Shown here: piece after piece, positions 44,084-51,849 of the stretch
How the letters are laid out: the number at the start of each line of letters is the position of its first letter
How positions within the stretch are numbered: the stretch's first letter is position 1
Source: Pelagibius sp964472095
GTDB taxonomy: Bacteria > Pseudomonadota > Alphaproteobacteria > Kiloniellales > Kiloniellaceae
Length of the DNA stretch: 64,000 nt
Direction of reading: 5' to 3'
NCBI GenBank assembly: GCA_964472095.1
Contig: CAYYIV010000012.1
Span: forward strand, 55,080 to 119,079
Program-made: the position numbers and the translations under genes
The notes under the pieces: generated by a model
What the model was told of the DNA's origin: nothing
Database searches by the model: none
Seen by the model: only the letters and a program-made list of their open reading frames with translations

Positions 44084-44629
44084 ATGGCAAAAATCTACAA
44101 GGCGTGGCTTTTCTTGCAGGAGCAAATCGTCGGCACCCTGGCCGCATTTGCGCTTTTCATTGTCACTGTATTCGCGGTCACTCAGGTCTTGAGTCGCTAC
44201 ATCCTGGGCCACACATTTCATTGGGGACAGGACACCGTAACCTATTTCCTTGTCTCAGCCACCTTCGTCTATTTCGGTGCGTCGCAAGCGAAACGGGCCC
44301 ATCTGGCCGTCACTGCGCTGCCTGACCTGCTGCGTGCCAGCGGCAGGGTGAAGCTGGCACTCGCCCTGCGCGCGCTGGCTCTGTTCTGCATCGTCTTGTT
44401 CGTCTCCGGATTTCTGTATTGGGGCCTGCCGGGCGCTCACCGGACCTGGCGCATGGGCACCGTGTCGGAGAGTCTCGCGCTTCCCATGTGGCCGTTTCAG
44501 TACGCGCTGCTGATCGGTATGGCCATGATGGGGATCACGGCGCTGTTTCAGCTCTACCGGGATGTCATGAGGCTGTTCGCCAAGGATGTATTCCCCTGGG
44601 AATCGGACCATGACGAATTCGAGCTCTAG
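44084..44629 (+). CDS. TRAP transporter small permease (DctQ family)
   Basis: 181 residues, four helices: GTLAAFALFIVTVFAVTQVLS, then HWGQDTVTYFLVSATFVYFGA in place of the common EE.SR block, ALRALALFCIVLFVSGFLYW and PFQYALLIGMAMMGITAL. Start ATG 44084 is set by GGAGGGGGGG just upstream; the frame is open to 44024 but that part is inside the stem-loop region. Confidence 0.87.
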   Translation: MAKIYKAWLFLQEQIVGTLAAFALFIVTVFAVTQVLSRYILGHTFHWGQDTVTYFLVSATFVYFGASQAKRAHLAVTALPDLLRASGRVKLALALRALALFCIVLFVSGFLYWGLPGAHRTWRMGTVSESLALPMWPFQYALLIGMAMMGITALFQLYRDVMRLFAKDVFPWESDHDEFEL

Positions 44630-44714
44630 GGGGACGGCGCGCTGCAGCCTGGGCTCGACCGTCCTGCGTCGCCGGGGGCGACGCCATCAGCAAAGATGAA
44701 ACGGCGCCGCTGAC

Positions 44715-45995
44715 ATGCCCTTGCTCGCGAGCACCTTTACGCTTCTTCTGATCATCTCGGTGCCGGTCGGTATCGTGCTCGCCGGTTCGGCGATGATCTT
44801 CATCCTGTTCGACCCGATGCTGGGGCCGGGCACGGTATTCCGCTCCTTCTTCAACTTCGTCAGCAAATATACGCTGATGGCGGTCCCGTTCTTCATCTAT
44901 GCGGGCTTCCTGATGGAGCGCACCGGGCTGATCGCCAAGCTTTTCCGCTTCTCCGACGCGATGATCGGCTGGGTTCCGGGGGGATACGGTTTCGCCACCC
45001 TGCTCGCGTCGGTGATCTTCGGCGCCATTTCCGGCTCCAGCACCGCCATGGCGGCGGCGATGGGGGTGATCGCCTATCCCGAGATGCGCAGGCGCGGCTA
45101 TCCGCCCTGGCTGGCGGCCGGGGTGATTGCTTCGGGCGGGGGCATCGCCATTCTCATCCCGCCCTCGATCCTGCTCATTCTGTTCGGCGTGCTGACCGAG
45201 ACGTCGATCGTCGATCTGTTTTTCGCCGGCGTGGTGCCGGGTCTGCTGCTCGCCCTGAGCGACGCCATCGTGCTGGTCTTCTTCGCCTGGTACCTGAAGC
45301 TGCCCTCCGGCGAATTCAGCCTCAGCTATATGTGGGTCGCAACCAAGGAAGCGGCACCGGCGCTGATGATGCCTGTGCTGCTTCTGGGCGGGCTCTATGG
45401 CGGCGTGTTCACGCCCACGGAGGCGGGCGCGGCGGCGTGTGGCTACGCGCTCATCTACGGCCTGGCCGTCAAGCGCGGGGAGTTCCTGCGCGAGCTGCTG
45501 CCGGTGACCATCCGGGCCCTCAATCTGAACGCGGTAATCTTCCTGCTGCTGGGCTGTGTGGGCGTGTTCCAGTTCTTGATGGCCAACCAGGGCTGGGCCC
45601 AGCATCTCACGCAATGGGCCATCACCTTGAATCTCACGACGGTCTACTTCTTCGCCGTGCTCATGCCTGTCCTGCTGTTTCTGTCGATGTTCCTGAGCGG
45701 CATCGCCATCGTGGTGCTGACGGTGCCGGTGTTTTTCCCCGTCGCCATGACGCTTGGCATCGATCCGATCTTGCTCGGCATCGCGGCGGCGCTGGCGATG
45801 GAGATGGGAGTCATCATCCCGCCGGTGGGGCTCAACCTCTTCGCGGTCAGCGGCACAACGCGGGTGCCGCTCCCGGACGTGGTCCGGGGCTCGTTCCCAT
45901 TCCTGGTGACCGACGGACTCGTGCTCATTCTGGTGCTGATGTTCCCGGTGCTGGCCCTGTGGCTGCCCAGCCACCTTGTGACGCCCGTCTTCTGA
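44715..45995 (+). CDS. TRAP transporter large permease (DctM family)
   Basis: 426 residues with about twelve helices. SGSSTAMAAAMGVIAYPEM, GGGIAILIPPSILLILFG and FTPTEAGAAACGYALIYG are DctM blocks, repeated in the second half as MEMGVIIPPVGLNLFAVSG. It starts 85 bp after the small permease stop, a gap with no clear signal, and closes the operon. Confidence 0.92.
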   Translation: MPLLASTFTLLLIISVPVGIVLAGSAMIFILFDPMLGPGTVFRSFFNFVSKYTLMAVPFFIYAGFLMERTGLIAKLFRFSDAMIGWVPGGYGFATLLASVIFGAISGSSTAMAAAMGVIAYPEMRRRGYPPWLAAGVIASGGGIAILIPPSILLILFGVLTETSIVDLFFAGVVPGLLLALSDAIVLVFFAWYLKLPSGEFSLSYMWVATKEAAPALMMPVLLLGGLYGGVFTPTEAGAAACGYALIYGLAVKRGEFLRELLPVTIRALNLNAVIFLLLGCVGVFQFLMANQGWAQHLTQWAITLNLTTVYFFAVLMPVLLFLSMFLSGIAIVVLTVPVFFPVAMTLGIDPILLGIAAALAMEMGVIIPPVGLNLFAVSGTTRVPLPDVVRGSFPFLVTDGLVLILVLMFPVLALWLPSHLVTPVF

Positions 45996-46045
45996 TGGCC
46001 GTCGCCTGCCGCGGCCGGCTGCGGCTTCCTGAGGCGGACCAGACG

Positions 46046-46074
46046 CTCCCCTGCCGGGAGAGCATGCAGGGGAG
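46046..46074 (+). terminator. Terminator-like stem-loop after the TRAP operon
   Basis: CTCCCCTGC pairs with GCAGGGGAG, 9 bp, loop 11 nt, followed by GGATTT. A moderate intrinsic terminator. Confidence 0.5.
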
Positions 46075-46168
46075 GGATTTCAGCTCACCGCAAAGAGGAA
46101 TCCTGCATAATGGTAGAGAACTTTCGGCGTGGTAAACTAGAAGGAGGCTCTTCGGGGGAAAGCGAACA

Positions 46169-47050
46169 ATGAAAAGTTGGTGGAAACGGGTTCAACGCTA
46201 TGATTGGCGGGTGATTGGACTCGTAGGCGCACTGGCTGTTGCCGGAGTGGCAACGGTCGTTATGCCATTGCTCGGGTACAGCGTGGAGCCAAGTACAAAG
46301 TTCGGGGCATTTTACGCTTCCTGGCTGGCCGGTGTGTTGCTGTTTGCGACGGTTGGCATCATTGTTGCTGTTGCTTCTATGGTGCGGCCTCACGAAGATT
46401 GGTTTGAGGCCAGAGCGCGCAATCTTTTCCGACGTGCTTCTGGAGAGAAGATTGATTACATCATCGATCGACTCAGGACACTGGAACATTATTCAGAAAA
46501 AACGGCTGTGAAGATAACGGTGAGGGATTTTGTCGAGTGTGATGGCGAGAAAAAATACCTTGTCGAAGACTTCGATTCGATGGAGATAAAAAGCTTCATT
46601 GACGACATAGATACGTCATTTGAATCCAGATACGAGCTGAGTGATATAACTCCTCCTCCTTCAAAGCACGGAAGTAAGAATTGTCTCGTCTATGTGAAAG
46701 TCAACCGTGCGTTCGATGTTGAGCGTGTGATTTTTGAGGGTGCAGTTGAACATTCTTATACGGTGCCAGTAAAACGCAATTCTTTTGGTGTTGTTGATAC
46801 CTTAGCTTGCCTATGGGTTAGAGCGGACGATGAAGTCAATTCGCATGAACCTAAGCGGTTCACTGAACGGCTCACCGTAGACGTGGAGAATCGGCTTCTA
46901 ACGCATCAACCAGTGAAGGTGCGCTTGTTTGTCGAAGGGAAGGAGCCCCAGGAGTTTGAAATCGAGAGCGCGGGCTTGAAGAGAGTTTATGAGGCGCAGG
47001 ATTTGAGACCGGGTGCGATCGCTTACGATTTGCGAATTCTAGCGCCCTGA
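46169..47050 (+). CDS. AT-rich orphan membrane protein
   Basis: 293 residues. Two membrane helices lie near the N-terminus (VIGLVGALAVAGVATVVMPLL and WLAGVLLFATVGIIVAVASM), leaving about 220 residues on one side. The soluble part is mixed alpha-beta with charged strands (VKITVRDFVECDGEKKYLVE, VKVNRAFDVERVIFEGAVEH). I do not recognise a family. GC and codon choice are clearly lower than the neighbours, pointing to recent transfer. Small two-helix proteins with a large soluble domain occur in defence loci, but no partner gene is adjacent, so that is speculation. Confidence 0.65.
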   Translation: MKSWWKRVQRYDWRVIGLVGALAVAGVATVVMPLLGYSVEPSTKFGAFYASWLAGVLLFATVGIIVAVASMVRPHEDWFEARARNLFRRASGEKIDYIIDRLRTLEHYSEKTAVKITVRDFVECDGEKKYLVEDFDSMEIKSFIDDIDTSFESRYELSDITPPPSKHGSKNCLVYVKVNRAFDVERVIFEGAVEHSYTVPVKRNSFGVVDTLACLWVRADDEVNSHEPKRFTERLTVDVENRLLTHQPVKVRLFVEGKEPQEFEIESAGLKRVYEAQDLRPGAIAYDLRILAP

Positions 47051-47085
47051 AGAGCTCCCATTCTCAGAGGCTTCTTTCCCCAAGT

Positions 47086-47502
47086 TTATTGTACGGCAAA
47101 AGCTGCCCGCAGTCTCTCTACACGCTCCTGCAATTCTCCTGACTCGTAAGGCACTGCCGGGCGCGCGCCCCAGACCGGGCCGGGCCAGGCGGGGTCGGTC
47201 GTGAAGCGGGCGATGACGTGGACGTGGAGCTGCGCCACCATGTTGCCGAGGGCGCCGACGTTGATCTTGTCGGGCGAGAACCTAGATTGAAGGGCGCGGG
47301 AGGCGCGGCAGATCTCCTCGGTCAGCTGCGGCCTCTCGGCCGAGCTCACGTCATGGAACTCCTTCAGGCCCGGGCGGCGCGGCACCAGGATGAGCCAGGG
47401 ATAACTCTGGTCGTTCATCAGCAGCACCCGGCAGAGCGGCCAGTCGGCGAGCATGATACAGTCGGCCGCCAAGCGTTCATGCAAAACAAAATCTTCGGTC
47501 AT
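47086..47502 (-). CDS. HIT-family nucleotide hydrolase
   Basis: About 138 residues. QLHVHVIAR is the histidine triad (HxHxH with a Val spacing) near residue 97, preceded by MNDQSYPWLILVPRRPGL and NVGALGNMVA. HIT proteins hydrolyse or transfer nucleotide phosphoramidates and polyphosphates. ATG 47502 or 47508 are both possible. The exonuclease gene starts at 47507 on the other strand, so the two genes begin within a few bases of each other and their promoters must lie inside each other's coding sequence. Confidence 0.85.
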   Translation of the reverse strand: MTEDFVLHERLAADCIMLADWPLCRVLLMNDQSYPWLILVPRRPGLKEFHDVSSAERPQLTEEICRASRALQSRFSPDKINVGALGNMVAQLHVHVIARFTTDPAWPGPVWGARPAVPYESGELQERVERLRAAFAVQ

Positions 47503-47506
47503 ATTC

Positions 47507-48559
47507 ATGGCATCTGTGAAACCGGAATCCTGGCTCAAGGTAACCTCACGCGGGCTCTATTGCGAGCCGGGCGATTTCTACGTCGACCCGCACCGCCCCG
47601 TCGGCCGCGCGGTGGTGACCCACGGCCACGCCGACCATGCGCGGCCGGGCAACCGCGCGGTGCTGGCGACGCCCGAGACCCTGGCCATCATGCGCAAGCG
47701 CTACGGCGTCGATGCCGGTGGCAAGCTGGATGAGCTGCGCTACGGCAAGCGGCGGGAGATCGGCGGCGTCGCGCTGAGCTTCCGGTCGGCCGGCCACGTG
47801 CTGGGCAGCGCCCAGGCGGTGCTCGAGTGGCGGGGCTGCCGCATCGTCGTCTCCGGCGACTACAAGCGGCGGCCCGACCCGACCTGCGCGCCCTTCGAGG
47901 TGGTGCCCTGCGACGTCTTCATCACCGAAGCGACCTTCGGCCTGCCGGTGTTCCGCCATCCGCCCGACGGCGAGGAGATCGCCAAGCTGCTGACGGCGCA
48001 GGCGCAGTTCCCCGAGCGGGCGATCCTGGTCGGCGCCTACGCCCTCGGCAAGGCGCAGCGGGTCATCGCGCTCTTGCGCCAGGCCGGCTACGACCGCCCG
48101 ATCTGGATCCACGGCGCCCTGCAGGGGCTCTGCGATCTCTACCGCGACTTCGGCGTCGAGCTGGGCGAGCTCAGGCCCGCAACGGGCGCCGCCAAGAAGG
48201 CGCTGGCGGGGGAGATCGTGCTGGCGCCGCCCTCGTCGCTGACCGACCGCTGGTCGCGGCGGCTGCCCGATCCGATCACCGCCATGGCTTCCGGCTGGAT
48301 GCGGGTGCGCGCTCGCGCGAAGCAGCGCGGCGCCGAACTGCCGCTGATCCTCTCCGACCACGCCGACTGGGATGAGCTGACCCGGACGGTGCGGGAGGTC
48401 GGCGCGCCGGAGGTCTGGGTGACCCACGGCAACGAGGAGGCCCTGGTCCACTACGCGAACTCGATCGGCCTGCGCGGCCGCGCGCTGGCGCTCATCGGCC
48501 GCGGCGAGGAAGAGCAGGAGGGCAGCCAGGAAGAGCGAGCGGACGAGGCGCGCGGATGA
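47507..48559 (+). CDS. Ligase-associated DNA exonuclease (metallo-beta-lactamase fold)
   Basis: 350 residues. VVTHGHADHARPG (about residue 37) is the HxHxDH metal motif; SAGHVLGSAQAVLEW, VSGDYKRRPDPTC and ITEATFGLPVFRHP follow as in beta-CASP-like nucleases; ILSDHADWDEL and WVTHGNEEALVHY near the C-terminus complete it. This is the exonuclease of the ligase-associated repair set. GLYCEPGDFYVDPHRPVGRA after the start matches the family opening, supporting ATG 47507. Its TGA overlaps the ligase ATG. Confidence 0.92.
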   Translation: MASVKPESWLKVTSRGLYCEPGDFYVDPHRPVGRAVVTHGHADHARPGNRAVLATPETLAIMRKRYGVDAGGKLDELRYGKRREIGGVALSFRSAGHVLGSAQAVLEWRGCRIVVSGDYKRRPDPTCAPFEVVPCDVFITEATFGLPVFRHPPDGEEIAKLLTAQAQFPERAILVGAYALGKAQRVIALLRQAGYDRPIWIHGALQGLCDLYRDFGVELGELRPATGAAKKALAGEIVLAPPSSLTDRWSRRLPDPITAMASGWMRVRARAKQRGAELPLILSDHADWDELTRTVREVGAPEVWVTHGNEEALVHYANSIGLRGRALALIGRGEEEQEGSQEERADEARG

Positions 48560-50136
48560 GGCGCTTCGCCGAACTGCTCGATCGCCTGTCCTACAGCCCG
48601 GCGCGCAACGCCAAACTGCGGCTGCTCGTCGACTACTTCCGCGCCGCGCCGGACCCCGACCGCGGCTATGCGCTGGCGGCGCTGACCGGGCGGCTCGACT
48701 TCGCCGCCGCCAAGTCCGCCATGATCCGCGGCCTGGTGGAGCGCCGCGTCGACCCGGAGCTGTTCCGCTGGTCCTACGACTACGTCGGCGACATGGCGGA
48801 GACCGTGGCCCTCATCTGGCCTGCGGAGCCGGGAGCCAACCGGCAGCCGGAGCTGGGCGAGGTGGTCGATCATCTGTCGCGCGCCGGCCGCATCGAGGCG
48901 CCGCGTCTGGTCGAGGACTGGCTCGATGCGCTGGACGCCACCGGGCGCTGGGCCCTCCTGAAGCTCATCACCGGCGGCCTCCGGGTGGGAGTCTCGGCGC
49001 GGCTTACCAAAACCGCCCTGGCGCAGCTCGGCGACGTTCCGCTGGAGGAGATCGAGGAGGTCTGGCACGGCGTGACGCCGCCCTTCCAGCCGCTCTTCGC
49101 CTGGCTGGAAGGCGAGGCGGCGGCGCCGAAGATCGACCTGCGCCGCGCTTTCCGCCCGCTCATGCTGGCTAACCCGCTCGACGAGGCGGAGCTGGCGAAG
49201 CTCGACCCCGCCGACTTCCGGGCCGAGTGGAAGTGGGACGGCATCCGTGTGCAGCTGGCCGCCGGCGGCGGCGAGGCGCGCCTCTTCTCGCGTTCCGGCG
49301 ACGAGATCACCACGGCATTTCCCGACCTCATGCAGACCGTCGTTTTCGAGGCTGTGCTCGACGGCGAGTTGCTGGTGGCGCGCGACGGCGAAATCGCGCC
49401 CTTCAACGACCTGCAGCAGCGCCTCAACCGCAAGAAGGTGACCGTGAAGACGCTGGAGGACTACCCCGCCCGGCTGCGCGTCTACGACATCCTCTTCGAC
49501 GGCAGCGAGGATCTGCGCGCGCTGCCCTTCGACGCAAGGCGGGCGCGGCTCGAGGCCTGGCACGGCGAGCGGCAGCCGGCGCGCATCGACCTCTCGCCGC
49601 TGCTGCACTTCTCGGCGTGGGACGAGCTGCAGGCGCTGCGGGACTCCGCCCGCGAGAAGTCCATCGAAGGCCTCATGCTGAAGCGCGGCGACAGCCCCTA
49701 TCTCGCCGGCCGCCCCAAGGGCCCCTGGTTCAAGTGGAAGCGCGACGCGCTGACGCTGGACACCGTGCTGATGTATGCCCAGCGCGGCCACGGCAAGCGC
49801 TCCTCGCTCTATTCCGACTACACCTTCGGCACCTGGCGCGAGGGCGAGGAAGGCGACGAGCTGGTGCCCGTCGGCAAGGCCTACTTCGGCTTCACCGACG
49901 AGGAGCTGCTGCAGCTCGACCGCTGGATCCGCGCCAACACGACGGAGCGTTTCGGTCCGGTGCGCGCGGTGAAGCCGGGCCTGGTCTTCGAGGTCGCCTT
50001 CGACGCCGTGCACCGCTCCAAGCGCCACAAGTCCGGCGTCGCCCTGCGCTTCCCGCGCATCCACCGCATCCGCTGGGACAAGCCCGCCGAGGAAGCCGAC
50101 CGCCTGCCGACCCTGGAAAAGCTCATCGAGGGGTAG
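48556..50136 (+). CDS. ATP-dependent DNA ligase (ligase-associated repair set)
   Basis: 526 residues. The N-terminal 190 residues are the helical DNA-binding domain. EWKWDGIRVQ is motif I with the AMP-accepting Lys226; VFEAVLDGELLVARDGEIAPF holds motifs III-IIIa; KSIEGLMLKRGDSPYL is motif IV; GPWFKWKRDALTLD gives motif V. The C-terminal OB-fold ends with KSGVALRFPRIHRIRWDK (motif VI). It seals nicks using ATP and is the partner of the exonuclease upstream (ATGA overlap). The Lhr-type helicase and PdeM lie about 15 kb to the left. Confidence 0.94.
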   Translation: MRRFAELLDRLSYSPARNAKLRLLVDYFRAAPDPDRGYALAALTGRLDFAAAKSAMIRGLVERRVDPELFRWSYDYVGDMAETVALIWPAEPGANRQPELGEVVDHLSRAGRIEAPRLVEDWLDALDATGRWALLKLITGGLRVGVSARLTKTALAQLGDVPLEEIEEVWHGVTPPFQPLFAWLEGEAAAPKIDLRRAFRPLMLANPLDEAELAKLDPADFRAEWKWDGIRVQLAAGGGEARLFSRSGDEITTAFPDLMQTVVFEAVLDGELLVARDGEIAPFNDLQQRLNRKKVTVKTLEDYPARLRVYDILFDGSEDLRALPFDARRARLEAWHGERQPARIDLSPLLHFSAWDELQALRDSAREKSIEGLMLKRGDSPYLAGRPKGPWFKWKRDALTLDTVLMYAQRGHGKRSSLYSDYTFGTWREGEEGDELVPVGKAYFGFTDEELLQLDRWIRANTTERFGPVRAVKPGLVFEVAFDAVHRSKRHKSGVALRFPRIHRIRWDKPAEEADRLPTLEKLIEG

Positions 50137-50287
50137 CGGGCTTCAGTTTCCTGCCGAGAAATTACACATACAACTTGTTATTGACATCTATTGGCCCTGC
50201 ATCCACTGTATAAATAGCAGGGTTGCAAAAAAGGCCCTGGTGGTTTGCGCCGTGATGCGCAGAATGAGGACGACGTGCCAGCCCGCG

Positions 50288-50300
50288 AGTGATTATCACT
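50288..50300. promoter_or_regulatory. Perfect palindrome AGTGATTATCACT
   Basis: A 13-bp palindrome centred 134 bp before the reductase start, suited to a dimeric regulator. It does not match FixK/FNR (TTGAT-N4-ATCAA) exactly, so I leave the factor unnamed. Confidence 0.4.
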
Positions 50301-50351
50301 TGCGGAAAATAACGAAGCCATTACATAGGCTTGGCGCGCGAGGGTCGGAGG

Positions 50352-50393
50352 AAAGGCACTTGGGGGCTGCGCGCCCGCAGGCGCCTTTTTCTT
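50352..50393 (+). terminator. Terminator-like hairpin upstream of fpr
   Basis: Outer stem AAAGGC / GCCTTT, inner stem CTGCG / CGCAG with loop CGCC, followed by TTTTTCTT. It lies about 35 nt before the reductase ATG. Confidence 0.55.
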
Positions 50394-50427
50394 GTCTCGT
50401 GAAGGACGCTGATAGGAGCTCGGGTTT

Positions 50428-51234
50428 ATGGAAGCTGAGAGCCAGGTACTGCCCCAGGGATTGCCGAAGTCGGTGACCGCGGAGAGTGTTCTTTCGGTGC
50501 GTCACTGGACCGACGAGTTGTTCTCCCTGCGGGTGACACGACCGGCGAGTTTCCGCTTCCGGTCCGGCGAGTTCGTCATGCTGGGCCTGATGACCGAAAG
50601 CCGGCCCCTGCTGCGCGCCTACTCGATCGCCAGCCCCTCGTGGGACGACGGCCTCGACTTCTTCTCCATCAAGGTGCCGGACGGGCCGCTGACCTCGCGG
50701 CTGCAGCACATCAAGGAAGGCGACACCATCCTGCTCGGCAGGAAGCCGACGGGCACCCTGGTGCTCGACGCGCTGACGCCGGGCAAGCGCCTTTACATGC
50801 TGTCGACCGGCACCGGCATCGCGCCCTTCGCCAGCCTGATCCGCGAGCCGGAAGCCTACGAGAAGTTCGATCAGATCATCCTCACCCACACCTGCCGCAA
50901 CGTCGCCGACCTTGGCTACGGCAGACAGCTGGTGGACTCCATCGAGCGGGATCCGCTGGTTGGCGAGTTGGTCGGCGGCAGGCTCACCTACTACTCCACC
51001 ACCACCCGCGAGGACTTCCCCACCAAGGGACGCATTACCGACCTCATCGAAGACGGCCGCATCTTCGCCGATCTCGGCATCGCGCCGCTGAACCCGGCAG
51101 AAGACCGCGTGATGATCTGCGGCTCCATGGCGATGCTGCGGGACACCAAGTCGATCGTCGAAAGCCTCGGCTTCGTCGAAGGCTCCAACGCCAACCCCGG
51201 CGACTTCGTCGTCGAGAAGGCGTTTGTGGACTAG
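50428..51234 (+). CDS. fpr: Ferredoxin-NADP reductase
   Basis: 268 residues of the bacterial FNR family. LLRAYSIASPSWDD is the RxYS FAD-binding motif (about residues 71-84), IKVPDGPLTSRLQHI follows, STGTGIAPFASLI binds NADP (about 130-142), and DRVMICGSMAML then the C-terminal VEKAFVD are typical of the subclass ending in a short tail over the flavin. It moves electrons between NADPH and ferredoxin or flavodoxin. Its stop shares the bases CTAG with the convergent RidA stop. Confidence 0.93.
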   Translation: MEAESQVLPQGLPKSVTAESVLSVRHWTDELFSLRVTRPASFRFRSGEFVMLGLMTESRPLLRAYSIASPSWDDGLDFFSIKVPDGPLTSRLQHIKEGDTILLGRKPTGTLVLDALTPGKRLYMLSTGTGIAPFASLIREPEAYEKFDQIILTHTCRNVADLGYGRQLVDSIERDPLVGELVGGRLTYYSTTTREDFPTKGRITDLIEDGRIFADLGIAPLNPAEDRVMICGSMAMLRDTKSIVESLGFVEGSNANPGDFVVEKAFVD

Positions 51235-51653
51235 CGCTCCGGCCGCTTGAACCGCTTGTGCGGGATGAGGGCGACCGAGGTGATCTCCACCAGCAGTTCG
51301 GGGATCACCAGGCCGGCGACCTGGATGGCGGTACTGGCCGGCGCGCCGGGCGTCTTGATGTACTTTCGCCGCACCTCCTGGATCGCCGGCAGGTGGTCGC
51401 GGTCGAGGAAATAGATCGTCAGCGCAACGAGGTCCTCCAGGGTGCCGCCGGCGGCCTCGACGATGGTCTTGATGTTCTCGAAAGTCTGCGCGGTCTGCGC
51501 CGCCACGTCGCCGCGCCCGACGACCTTGCTGTCGGCATCCCAGGCAACCTGTCCGCTGATGTAGAGCGTGACGCCCTCACCGGCGATCACCCCCTGCGAG
51601 AAGGCGCGCGCGCCTGGCGACCAGACGCCGGGAGGATTGAATCCGTAGGCCAT
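51231..51653 (-). CDS. RidA/YjgF-family protein
   Basis: 140 residues. LYISGQVAWDADSKVVGRGD, QTAQTFENIKTIVEAAGGTLEDL and ASTAIQVAGLVIPELLVEIT are the family blocks; the Arg usually found in the last block for imine substrates is not obvious, so it may belong to a non-archetypal subgroup. RidA proteins deaminate reactive enamine/imine intermediates. Start ATG 51653 is chosen over 51755 on family length. It lies downstream of betA on the same strand, with a repeat in between. Confidence 0.87.
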   Translation of the reverse strand: MAYGFNPPGVWSPGARAFSQGVIAGEGVTLYISGQVAWDADSKVVGRGDVAAQTAQTFENIKTIVEAAGGTLEDLVALTIYFLDRDHLPAIQEVRRKYIKTPGAPASTAIQVAGLVIPELLVEITSVALIPHKRFKRPER

Positions 51654-51744
51654 GTCTCTGATTCCCAATCGAAGCCAAGTAGCTGTCGAGTGTGGCGCAT
51701 CGGTGCCGACTGCGACAAGCGCTCCCGATCCGTCAATCTTGCCA

Positions 51745-51842
51745 AGGCTGCGCAACCGTCTCCCACCAGGGGAGAGGGTAAGGCATTAAAGTGTCGAAGA
51801 AATTCCCCTCTCCCCTTGCGGGAGAGGGAGGGTGAGGGGGCT
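51745..51842. repeat. Dispersed repeat, GGGAGAGGG / GGGTGAGGG type
   Basis: Contains GCCAAGGCTGCGCAACC, CTCCCACCAGGGGAGAGGG, then CCCCTCTCCCC and GGGAGAGGGAGGGTGAGGG. It is related to 10628-10725 in the same orientation of the GGGTGAGGG end, but rearranged inside. It separates betA from the RidA gene. Confidence 0.65.
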
Positions 51843-51849
51843 TTCGCCG

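Larger units (their letters stand above)
50137..50427 (+). other. AT-rich leader region of the ferredoxin-NADP reductase gene
   Basis: A 291-bp region without an accepted gene. TTGACA at about 50178 and TATAAAT at about 50206 are promoter-like but 22 nt apart, longer than usual. AGTGATTATCACT at 50288-50300 is a perfect 13-bp palindrome. A terminator-like hairpin stands at 50352-50393, and AAAAAGGC near 50228 could pair with GCCTTTTT at its 3' side. The layout suggests a regulated leader or a small RNA of about 170 nt. Confidence 0.45.

Noticed and set aside
50204..50218. CTGTATAAATAGCAG resembling an E. coli LexA box
   Set aside because: Alphaproteobacterial LexA uses GTTC-type direct repeats, the spacing is one base short, and fpr is not a usual SOS gene.
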